Below are positions 1 to 7,727 of a stretch of DNA of 64,000 nt, piece by piece. The DNA lies in the NCBI GenBank assembly GCA_902621165.1, contig CACNKX010000001.1, forward strand, positions 149,071-213,070. The letters are read 5' to 3'. Numbering within the stretch: the stretch's first letter is position 1; each line of letters begins with the position of its first letter. This DNA is from an uncultured Alphaproteobacteria bacterium (GTDB taxonomy: Bacteria > Pseudomonadota > Alphaproteobacteria > HIMB59 > GCA-002718135). The notes below the pieces were generated by a model. It was given only the letters and a program-made list of their open reading frames with translations, was not told the DNA's origin and made no database searches. The translations under genes and the position numbers were made by a program.

Positions 1-95
1 TATTCTTTTTTGAAGTAAGAAATAATTGGTAAACGAAACTCTATCCAATTAAGGACGGGATTTTTAAACTGATGTACTTTTCGATTCTTATCCAT
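1..95 (-). CDS. petB: cytochrome b (partial, N-terminus only)
   Basis: Minus strand from ATG at 95 reads MDKNRKVHQFKNPVLNWIEFRLPIISYFKKE and runs off the window; resembles a cytochrome b N-terminus and sits directly after petA. Confidence 0.8.
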   Translation of the reverse strand, partial: MDKNRKVHQFKNPVLNWIEFRLPIISYFKKE

Positions 96-96
96 A

Positions 97-624
97 TTAT
101 CCTATCTTTATAGTATTATCATTTAAAAAGGTATAGGGCGGAACGTCCAAGTTTTTGGGAGCTGGTCCCTTTCTTATCCTACCTGATGTATCGTAATGTG
201 AACCATGACATGGGCAGTACCAACCATCGTACTCACCTTTCATATCAGAAACCTTCTGACCAAGTGGAACACAACCTAAGTGTGTACATACTCCCACTAA
301 AACTAACCATTCTTCTTTTTGTACTCTATCTGAATCATCTTGTGGATCTCTTAATTCAGAAGCTTGAACCATTTTAGCTGCATCAATCTCATCTTTTGTT
401 CTTTTTTTAATGAAAACAGGTTTTCCACGCCATTTTATTGTTATACTTTGACCTTCTTCAATAGCACTAATATCTACTTCGGTTGATCCTGCAGCTAATG
501 TGTCTTCTGCCGGACTCATACTTTTTAGAAAAGGCCATATAAAAGCAGCTGTTCCGACTGCACCAAGCGTTACAGTGCTAAGTTGTAGGAAATCTCTTCT
601 CTTATTTTTGAGTTTTTTAGCCAT
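97..624 (-). CDS. petA: ubiquinol-cytochrome c reductase iron-sulfur (Rieske) subunit
   Basis: Tat-like N-terminus (RRDFLQLST), Rieske motifs CTHLGCVP and CPCHGSHYD. Confidence 0.97.
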   Translation of the reverse strand: MAKKLKNKRRDFLQLSTVTLGAVGTAAFIWPFLKSMSPAEDTLAAGSTEVDISAIEEGQSITIKWRGKPVFIKKRTKDEIDAAKMVQASELRDPQDDSDRVQKEEWLVLVGVCTHLGCVPLGQKVSDMKGEYDGWYCPCHGSHYDTSGRIRKGPAPKNLDVPPYTFLNDNTIKIG

Positions 625-719
625 TTATTTTGAATTTCTTATATCTTAATTACTCAAAAAAATACTTTTTAAATATGTGCCAGCGTGACGCAAGTAATAA
701 AATAATATAGTAAAAAAAC

Positions 720-1166
720 ATGAGAATTGCTCTATTTGAACCCGACATACCACAGAATGCAGGAAACATATTTAGACTAGGTGCCTGTCTTGGAATACCA
801 GTAGATATAATAGAGCCAACTGGTTTTGTGATTGATGATAAGAGACTAAAAAGAGCATCAATGGATTACTATGATTATCTAGAATTAAAAAAACATTTAA
901 GTTGGGAAAAATTTTATGTTTGGTCAAAAGATAATTCATATCGACTCGTTCTTCTAACAACAAAAACTAAAAAAAGTTATTTTGATTATAAATTTCAATC
1001 AAATGATATTATTTTATTTGGCAGAGAAAGTGCAGGAGCACCTGATTTTGTCCATAGCTCTGTCGATGAAAGATTAACAATACCAATGATAAAGGGGCCT
1101 AGATCGATTAATCTTAGTAGTTCAGTTGCTATTGTAGCTGGCGAAATGTTACGTCAATTAACTTAA
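720..1166 (+). CDS. trmL: tRNA (cytidine(34)-2'-O)-methyltransferase, SPOUT family
   Basis: MRIALFEPDIPQNAGNIFRLGACLG and LFGRESAGAPD...IPM motifs. Confidence 0.93.
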   Translation: MRIALFEPDIPQNAGNIFRLGACLGIPVDIIEPTGFVIDDKRLKRASMDYYDYLELKKHLSWEKFYVWSKDNSYRLVLLTTKTKKSYFDYKFQSNDIILFGRESAGAPDFVHSSVDERLTIPMIKGPRSINLSSSVAIVAGEMLRQLT

Positions 1167-2020
1167 GCTAAGCTTCCCATCTTTCCTTCTTGATAGTCCA
1201 TCATTGCTTGTTTGATTTCTCCTTCAGAATTTGCCACAAAAGGACCATAACGTGCTACAGGTTCTTTAAGCGGCTTACCTGCTAAAACTAGGTAGGATCC
1301 TTTTTCTGATATTGATGTAAGTTGAATCTCATCACTTGACTGATCAAAGAAAATCATATCACCTTTATTAGCGATTTTATCTTCCTCATTAAATTGTAAT
1401 TGACCATCGATAATATAAATCATAAGATTTTGTTCTTTATCAACATTAAACTTTGTCATATCTGGTTTTGAAAATTGAATATCAAATATTGATACAGGTG
1501 AATATGTTTGAACTTTGGATTTGGTTCCATTTATTTCACCCACAAGAACTTTAATTACTATATTTGCGTTTTCAGTTACTGATGGAATATTATTTTTCTT
1601 AATATGTTGATACCAAGGTTTAACTTTTTTATTTTTTTGTGGAAGGTTAACCCAGATTTGTAATCCTTGCATTATACCACCACTTTTCTTAAATTTTTCT
1701 GTTACTAATTCAGAGTGGATTAAACCTGATCCAGTTGTCATCCATTGTACATCACCAGTTTCAATTTCTGCTTGTCCTCCAAATGAGTCTCTATGCTCTA
1801 CTTCACCACCAAGCATATAAGTAATTGCCTCAAATCCACAATGAGGATGTGCTGGTACACCAGTTGCCCCTCCTGGTTCATAATTAATTGGGCCGAAATG
1901 ATCAAAAAGAAGAAAAGGATCATTTTCTCTCATTCCAGGGACAGGGAAAGCTCTCGTTACAGGTATCCCGTCACCCTCGAAAGTCTTCATACACTCTTTA
2001 ATTTCTATAATTTTTCTCAT
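1163..2020 (-). CDS. pirin family protein
   Basis: FPVPGMRENDPFLLFDHFGP, HPHCGFEAITYMLGGEVEHRDSFG pirin cupin motifs. Confidence 0.93.
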   Translation of the reverse strand: MRKIIEIKECMKTFEGDGIPVTRAFPVPGMRENDPFLLFDHFGPINYEPGGATGVPAHPHCGFEAITYMLGGEVEHRDSFGGQAEIETGDVQWMTTGSGLIHSELVTEKFKKSGGIMQGLQIWVNLPQKNKKVKPWYQHIKKNNIPSVTENANIVIKVLVGEINGTKSKVQTYSPVSIFDIQFSKPDMTKFNVDKEQNLMIYIIDGQLQFNEEDKIANKGDMIFFDQSSDEIQLTSISEKGSYLVLAGKPLKEPVARYGPFVANSEGEIKQAMMDYQEGKMGSLA

Positions 2021-2063
2021 AAATTTGTTTAAAAATTATTCAGATATAGATATAGGTAAGATT

Positions 2064-2147
2064 GTGAAAAATCAAAATCCAAACCCACCAAAGTGTGGTT
2101 GCAGTTGTAGCTGTTGCTGTACTTGTGAAGGTGGAGATTGCTGCTAA
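2064..2147 (+). CDS. putative 27-aa Cys-rich peptide (metallothionein-like candidate)
   Basis: GTG-initiated ORF (V/M)KNQNPNPPKCGCSCSCCCTCEGGDCC, 9 Cys in 27 aa; AGG about 7 nt upstream of GTG; tandem TAATAA stop; absent from the supplied ORF list. Confidence 0.55.
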   Translation: MKNQNPNPPKCGCSCSCCCTCEGGDCC

Positions 2148-2173
2148 TAAATTATTTTAAATTTAATAATTTA
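2148..2173. terminator. AT-only inverted repeat between convergent ends, possible weak bidirectional terminator
   Basis: TAAATTATT (2148-2156) / AATAATTTA (2165-2173), perfect 9-bp arms. Confidence 0.35.
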
Positions 2174-2425
2174 ATGAGTGTGATTTGTTAGAATATTAAT
2201 ATCTGACTCCTCTATTTCTTCTATTGATTTCGCTACACGCCAATTATTCATTGTGCCATCATCATTTCTTGCAGTAATTACAGTTTCAATAGGTGGACAA
2301 TCAGGCTCATGACAACTGAGCTCAGCAATACTTATTATAGTATTTTCTGGTAATTTATATTTCTTGGAAATTAACTGTTTGAGATTTCTTATTTTTTCAA
2401 CATTTTGAGTTTTACGATTAAACAT
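2171..2425 (-). CDS. 84-aa uncharacterised protein of the CobW/zinc locus
   Basis: ORF with SCHEPDCPPIETVI motif; 10 bp after the WD40 gene and co-directional with it and cobW. Confidence 0.8.
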   Translation of the reverse strand: MFNRKTQNVEKIRNLKQLISKKYKLPENTIISIAELSCHEPDCPPIETVITARNDDGTMNNWRVAKSIEEIEESDINILTNHTH

Positions 2426-2435
2426 ATTTTCTCCT

Positions 2436-3473
2436 TTAATTATCTGCCCATAAGGATGATAAAAGAATAGAACCTTTCATATCGCCAATTAATATTTGTG
2501 AGTTATCATTAGATATAGCTATTGTTGAAACTTCTGCACCTGTCGAACTTCTAATCATAATTGGTTTTTTACTTTCATCAATTTCTGCTAATAAAACTGA
2601 CCCATCTGTGTAACCGGTGAAAACAGCTTTTTCTCCATTAAGTGCTTTGACAAATGTTGCAAGTTCTTTACCACCGTTTGCAACAACAATTGGCTTTCTC
2701 CCCATTGGTCCTTCTTTACCATCGAATGGCCAGCAAACTGCATCACTGGATCCAGATGTAACCAAATACGGTGTATCTCCAACCCAAGTAAAACTTTTTA
2801 TTTTTGATGGATAGCCCCTCATTTCTAAATCAGCTTTATCGTTTATGCGCCAACCATGAATTTGATTTTCTTGCATCGCTGTTACAATATACTTTGTATC
2901 TGGACTAAAAGTTACAGTTCCATGCGATCCTTTCCAAGTATAATTTGATGATGTCCATTTATTATTATTTAATTTCCACACAGTTACTCCACCGTATCTC
3001 GAGACTGCAAGGCGCTTACCTTTATCATCAAATGCTAATCCAGCAACTGTACTTTGATGATCTAAAGTTTGAGGTTTGTCTCTATTTTTTGTCCAGACAT
3101 AAACAGTTTTTCCTGATGAACAAACTTTAGTATCTTTGTGGGAAGCTACACAGTCAACCCACTTTGAACCAAAATTAAAAATTTCTTCAATATTTCCATC
3201 GGATGATATTTTTAGAAAACGTCCATCGTCTCCACCTGTTAGTACATCGTCCGCATACTTAGCCATACTCAACACTACACCTTCATGTGCTTTGACTGTT
3301 TTAGGCTCAAATCCAGATTGAAAAAATCTTACAGTGCCGTCTCCAAATCCAACCGCTATTTGATTACGAATTGTAACCGATTCTATAGCTGGAGCTCTAA
3401 TATTGAAAATTGAGCCTCTTCTTTCAAGTTCAGTTTTATTTGATTTTTGAAATGTTTCTAGATCAGCATTCAT
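2436..3473 (-). CDS. WD40-repeat (beta-propeller) protein
   Basis: Repeated blades (VTIRNQIAVGFGDGTVRFF, GTVTFSPDTKYIVTA, VSTIAISNDNSQILIGDMKGSI); overlaps the cobW stop. Confidence 0.85.
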   Translation of the reverse strand: MNADLETFQKSNKTELERRGSIFNIRAPAIESVTIRNQIAVGFGDGTVRFFQSGFEPKTVKAHEGVVLSMAKYADDVLTGGDDGRFLKISSDGNIEEIFNFGSKWVDCVASHKDTKVCSSGKTVYVWTKNRDKPQTLDHQSTVAGLAFDDKGKRLAVSRYGGVTVWKLNNNKWTSSNYTWKGSHGTVTFSPDTKYIVTAMQENQIHGWRINDKADLEMRGYPSKIKSFTWVGDTPYLVTSGSSDAVCWPFDGKEGPMGRKPIVVANGGKELATFVKALNGEKAVFTGYTDGSVLLAEIDESKKPIMIRSSTGAEVSTIAISNDNSQILIGDMKGSILLSSLWADN

Positions 3474-4441
3474 GCTGATTTACAATTTTCAAAGCCTTCC
3501 TTAAGGTTCATGTTATCAAGGTCACGACCAATAAAAACTACTCTAGAACTTCTATCTTTTCCTTTTGGCCAAGGTCCCATTGGAGAAGCATCCATAAGCA
3601 TGTGTACTCCTTGAAATACATATCTCTCATCTTCGCCTTTAAAATTCAAAATGCCTTTTGATCGAAGAATATCCTGACCCTTAGTCCTCAGTAAATTTCC
3701 AAACCAATCTTGAAACTTATCCATATCTAATGGTGTATCAGATACAAAGGATAGACTAGTAACATCATCATCATGTTCATGATCATGATCTGATTCAAGA
3801 AAGTCAGGTTCAATATCTAACACTCTATCTAGACTAAATGCATTTAAGCCTACGATTTCATCAAGAGGTGCATCACAACGTGTTGTTTTAATAATCTTTG
3901 CAAAAGGATTAATTTTTCTAATACGATCATTAACTTTTACAATGTCATTATCTTCAACAAGTTCAACTTTATTTAACAAAATTACATCGGCAAAAGCAAT
4001 TTGTTCTTCTGCTTCATGATGATCTACTAGTTGAGAACTTAAATGAACAGCATCAGCAACTGTAACAATTGCATCTAGTTTTGTTCTATCAGCAACATCT
4101 TGATCAACAAAAAATGTCTGCGCAACTGGGGCTGGATCAGCCAAGCCAGTTGTTTCAACTATAATTGCATCTAGTTTATCAGCACGTTTCATTAAACCAC
4201 TAAGAATTCTAATTAAATCACCTCTAACAGTGCAACAAATGCACCCGTTGTTCATTTCAAATACTTCTTCATCAGCATCAACAACAAGATCATTATCAAT
4301 ACCTTGCTCACCAAATTCATTAACAATGACAGCGTATTTCCGTCCATGCTGTTCAGTTAAAATTCGATTTAAAAGTGTTGTTTTTCCGGCTCCAAGAAAC
4401 CCTGTTAAAACCGTAACTGGAACCTGAGAAGTATTTTCCAT
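3470..4441 (-). CDS. COG0523/CobW-family GTPase (putative metal chaperone)
   Basis: P-loop GFLGAGKTTLLN, CICCTVRGDL (CxCC), ETTGLADPAPVAQTF, NKVELV, His-rich DHDHEHDDD stretch. Confidence 0.95.
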   Translation of the reverse strand: MENTSQVPVTVLTGFLGAGKTTLLNRILTEQHGRKYAVIVNEFGEQGIDNDLVVDADEEVFEMNNGCICCTVRGDLIRILSGLMKRADKLDAIIVETTGLADPAPVAQTFFVDQDVADRTKLDAIVTVADAVHLSSQLVDHHEAEEQIAFADVILLNKVELVEDNDIVKVNDRIRKINPFAKIIKTTRCDAPLDEIVGLNAFSLDRVLDIEPDFLESDHDHEHDDDVTSLSFVSDTPLDMDKFQDWFGNLLRTKGQDILRSKGILNFKGEDERYVFQGVHMLMDASPMGPWPKGKDRSSRVVFIGRDLDNMNLKEGFENCKSA

Positions 4442-4467
4442 ATCAATTTCCTTATAATTAGTTCTAT

Positions 4468-4496
4468 AAATTCCACCTTATTACAAGGTGGAATTT
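4468..4496. terminator. strong hairpin between znuA and cobW (terminator or attenuator)
   Basis: AAATTCCACCTT-ATTAC-AAGGTGGAATTT, perfect 12-bp stem with 5-nt loop. Confidence 0.7.
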
Positions 4497-4512
4497 ATTT
4501 AAATATTTAAAA

Positions 4513-5676
4513 TTAACAGCCTTTAAGCTCGTCCCCGAGATTACTAATCAACGTAAAGTAAAGTGACTTACTAGCATCGATATTAGCACCTAAAGGATCA
4601 AAAACTCCTGTTTTGATATTCATATCCTCAGCTATTGTTGTAATAATCTTTGGATTAAATTGAGGTTCAGAGAAAATACATTTTATTCCCTTATCCTTAA
4701 TAACATCCTGAATATCAGCTATTTGCTTTGCACCAGGTAAAACATCAGTATTCAATGTTAAAGCTCCTGCAGCTCTTACACCAAATCTTTCTTCAAAGTA
4801 TTGGTATGCGTCATGGAAAACGACAAATTTTGCATCGGAATTAATATCCTTGCTAACGTCATTTATCAATTGGTCTAAAGCTTTGATTGTTGCATCAGCA
4901 TTTGCTTCATATTTCTCTTTATTGGCAGGATCTAAATCACCTAACTCATGAGCAATCTCATGAACCATTTCTTTAGCATTCATTGGATCTAACCAAATGT
5001 GAGCATCAAATTCACCATGTGCATGACCGTGGTGGTCGTGTCCACTGTGATCGTCGTGATCGTCATGATCATCGTGATCGTCATGTTCGTCATGATCATC
5101 GTGATCGTCATGATCATCATGGTCGTCATGGTCGTCATGGTCGTCATGATCATCGTGATCGTCATGATCATCATGGTCGTCGTGATCGTCATGTTCGTCA
5201 TGGTCGTCATGGTCATCATGATCGTCGTGATCATCGTGGTCATCGTGATCGTCATGATCATCGTGGTCATCGTGATCGTCATGATCATCGTGGTCACCAA
5301 ATATAGATTCTTCTCTAAATTTTAATTTAGCAATTGTTTCAACTTCCATAAACTCTACGACTTCAGCACTTTTTGCTATTGACTCCAGAGGTTCTTCTAA
5401 TGATGTCTCAATACTCTCACCAATCCAAAATACTATATCTGCTTCTTCAAGCATTTTTGCATGAGATGGTTTCATAGTAAAACTATGTGGAGATATGCTT
5501 CCTTCAATTATAAGTCCAGGTTCACCAATTCCATTCATAACATTAGCAATCAATGAATGAAGTGGTTTAATAGTCGTTACAACTTTTAGTTCTGCTCTAA
5601 CAGATGCAGTTGCAACAAGAATTCCTGAAAACAAGATAATTTTAAAAACATGTAGAAAAATATTCATTTGTTTCAT
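4513..5676 (-). CDS. znuA: zinc ABC transporter substrate-binding protein with expanded HDD repeat
   Basis: Signal peptide, TTIKPLHSLIANVM, HSFTMKPSHAKMLEEADIVFWIG, FDAHIWLDPMNAKEM, SEPQFNPKI. Confidence 0.95.
   Translation of the reverse strand: MKQMNIFLHVFKIILFSGILVATASVRAELKVVTTIKPLHSLIANVMNGIGEPGLIIEGSISPHSFTMKPSHAKMLEEADIVFWIGESIETSLEEPLESIAKSAEVVEFMEVETIAKLKFREESIFGDHDDHDDHDDHDDHDDHDDHDDHDDHDDHDDHDEHDDHDDHDDHDDHDDHDDHDDHDDHDDHDDHDDHDEHDDHDDHDDHDDHSGHDHHGHAHGEFDAHIWLDPMNAKEMVHEIAHELGDLDPANKEKYEANADATIKALDQLINDVSKDINSDAKFVVFHDAYQYFEERFGVRAAGALTLNTDVLPGAKQIADIQDVIKDKGIKCIFSEPQFNPKIITTIAEDMNIKTGVFDPLGANIDASKSLYFTLISNLGDELKGC
5038..5295 (-). repeat. in-frame tandem 9-bp (His-Asp-Asp) repeat tract within znuA
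   Basis: About 25-29 near-tandem units encoding HDD/HDE, with nested perfect 27-bp copies at 5231-5257 and 5258-5284. Confidence 0.95.
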
Positions 5677-5716
5677 AAAAGTATTCCTATTAGATTTAAG
5701 TGTGTTAAAGTATTGT

Positions 5717-5735
5717 AATGTTATAATATAACATT
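5717..5735. promoter_or_regulatory. Zur-box-like operator in divergent znuA / znuCB-zur promoter
   Basis: AATGTTATA-A-TATAACATT, perfect 9-1-9 palindrome between znuA and znuC start codons. Confidence 0.85.
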
Positions 5736-5754
5736 TTAAGTTGTAAATAATAAA

Positions 5755-6504
5755 ATGACAGAAAATAATAATTTATTGGTTAAACTAGATAACTGTGGTG
5801 TGTACAAGTCATCCAAGTGGATTGTACGAGGAATAAGCTTGGAAATTCACAAGGGGGAAATTGTTACTCTAATTGGGCCTAATGGTTCTGGAAAAACAAC
5901 TTCAGCTAAAATGATACTTAAGATACTTAAGTCTGATGAAGGGCAAATAAAAAACTTTGCTTCTAAAATGGCTTACGTACCACAAAAAATTAATATTGAT
6001 TGGACAATGCCTCTTCGTGTCGTTGATTTTATGAAATTAACAAGTCATATAAATAATCTTGAAATTGTTGATGCTTTAAAATTAACTGGAGTAGATAACC
6101 TTCTCTATAACGATATTCATAATTTATCTGGCGGAGAATTTCAAAGAGTCTTAATCGCCAGAGCAATCGCAAAAAAACCAGACTTACTTGTTTTGGATGA
6201 ACCAGTTCAAGGTGTAGATTTTAATGGAGAAATTGCACTTTATAATCTTATTAAAAAAATTTGTTCAACACTTAATTGTGGAATATTACTGATATCACAT
6301 GATCTTCATTTTGTTATGTCAGCTACAGATCATGTAATTTGCTTAAATGGTCATATATGTTGTTCTGGAACGCCAAGATCAATTGTAAAGAATTCGGCAT
6401 ACATAGAATTATTTGGTGAACATAACGCCACAACTCTATCACTTTATCAACATGATCATGATCATTCTCATGGAACAGATGGGAGAGTAACAAATAATGT
6501 TTGA
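5755..6504 (+). CDS. znuC: zinc ABC transporter ATP-binding protein
   Basis: Walker A GPNGSGKTTSAK, LSGGEFQRVLIARAI, LLVLDEP; His-rich C-terminus QHDHDHSHGTDGR. Confidence 0.95.
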   Translation: MTENNNLLVKLDNCGVYKSSKWIVRGISLEIHKGEIVTLIGPNGSGKTTSAKMILKILKSDEGQIKNFASKMAYVPQKINIDWTMPLRVVDFMKLTSHINNLEIVDALKLTGVDNLLYNDIHNLSGGEFQRVLIARAIAKKPDLLVLDEPVQGVDFNGEIALYNLIKKICSTLNCGILLISHDLHFVMSATDHVICLNGHICCSGTPRSIVKNSAYIELFGEHNATTLSLYQHDHDHSHGTDGRVTNNV

Positions 6505-7300
6505 TGATTTTTTTACTAGAGCTCTCATAGCTGGCATCGGTATTGCAATAATTGCCGGACCTCTCGGATGTCTTGTAATTTGGAGAAGGTTATCCTATTT
6601 TGGAGATACGCTGTCTCACTCGGCATTATTGGGTGTAACTTTAGCTTATTCTTTTAGCTTTAATATTACATTTTCAGTTTTTATAATTTCAGCTGTTGTT
6701 GCTTTACTATTAATTAATTTACAAAAAAGAACAAAACTAGCAGGAGACTCATTACTCGGTCTACTTGCTCACTCTACACTTGCTATAGGTTTGGTATTAA
6801 TTGGGTTTCTTACATCAATTAGATTTGACCTTATGGGTTTATTATTTGGAGATATACTTGCAGTTGATGTAGAAGATATAACTATAGTTTATTTAGGTGG
6901 TGCTACAATATTATTGATTTTGTACTTTATTTGGAAATCTTTATTTTCAGCAACGGTAAATTATGATTTGTCAGCAGCAGAAGGAATGCGGCCGGAAGTT
7001 TCTAATTTTATATTCACACTCTTATTGGCAGGAGTAATTGCTTTATCTATTAAAATGATTGGCGCTTTATTGATAACTGGTTTACTTTTAATACCTGCAG
7101 CAATTGCAAGAAATATTAGCAGCAGTCCTCGTCAAATGGTTATAATTGCAACTTTAGCAGGTGTCGTATCAGTAATCGCAGGATTGTTTGTTTCTCTTGA
7201 GATTAATACTTCTTCAGGGCCTTCTATAATTGTAGTTGCATTATTATTATTTATTATTTCACTTATTCCTCTGGAGATAAAGGGTCAGTTGCAAAAATGA
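6497..7300 (+). CDS. znuB: zinc ABC transporter permease
   Basis: MFDDFFTRALIAGIGIAIIAGPLGCLVIWRRLSYFGDTLSHSALLG; multi-TM; follows znuC. Confidence 0.96.
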   Translation: MFDDFFTRALIAGIGIAIIAGPLGCLVIWRRLSYFGDTLSHSALLGVTLAYSFSFNITFSVFIISAVVALLLINLQKRTKLAGDSLLGLLAHSTLAIGLVLIGFLTSIRFDLMGLLFGDILAVDVEDITIVYLGGATILLILYFIWKSLFSATVNYDLSAAEGMRPEVSNFIFTLLLAGVIALSIKMIGALLITGLLLIPAAIARNISSSPRQMVIIATLAGVVSVIAGLFVSLEINTSSGPSIIVVALLLFIISLIPLEIKGQLQK

Positions 7301-7322
7301 AAACTATTTGTTAATTAAAATT

Positions 7323-7727
7323 ATGGCATTAGCATCAGAAAATTTAACCAAAAACCAGAAAACAGTTCTTGATATTTTAGAAAACTCATCAGAACCTCTT
7401 AAAGCATATACAATCCTTTTTGATATTCAAAAAAAAGGTATTAAATCTCCTCTTCAAGTTTATAGAGCTTTAGATAAGCTTATAGAAATTGGCAAAGTAC
7501 ATAAAATAGAAAGTAGAAATTCATATGTTGCTTGTAAGCATGAAGGCTGTAATGCAAAAACCTCTACATCTTTTTTGATATGTGAAAACTGTGATAGTGT
7601 TACTGAGCTAACTGGAAATAATTTGTTTTCTTATTTTTCAAAACAAGCAGAAAAAAATAACTTCAATTATAAAAAACATAATTTAGAAATATTTGGTTTG
7701 TGCGAAAATTGTAAACTAAAAAACTAA
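7323..7727 (+). CDS. zur: Fur-family regulator, likely zinc uptake regulator
   Basis: Winged-helix plus CENCDSVTEL and CENCK zinc motifs; ORF list starts at a TTG at 7308, ATG at 7323 (MALASENLTKNQ) more likely; adjacent to znuCB. Confidence 0.9.
   Translation: MALASENLTKNQKTVLDILENSSEPLKAYTILFDIQKKGIKSPLQVYRALDKLIEIGKVHKIESRNSYVACKHEGCNAKTSTSFLICENCDSVTELTGNNLFSYFSKQAEKNNFNYKKHNLEIFGLCENCKLKN

Noticed and set aside
186-377. 63-aa + strand ORF antisense to petA, and similar short antisense ORFs throughout the list (e.g. 772-963, 1793-2032, 13338-13625, 53005-53283)
   Set aside because: Lie wholly inside well-supported genes on the opposite strand, with no family motifs
5038-5295. Possible CRISPR-like repeat array
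   Set aside because: Contiguous in-frame codon repeat inside znuA with no unique spacers or leader
4983-5325. ORFs on both strands across the znuA repeat (107 aa +, 108 aa +, 103 aa -)
   Set aside because: Periodic 9-bp repeat keeps several frames open; products are low-complexity (RHDHRDRH, MVIVM, MTTMIM) and lack independent signals
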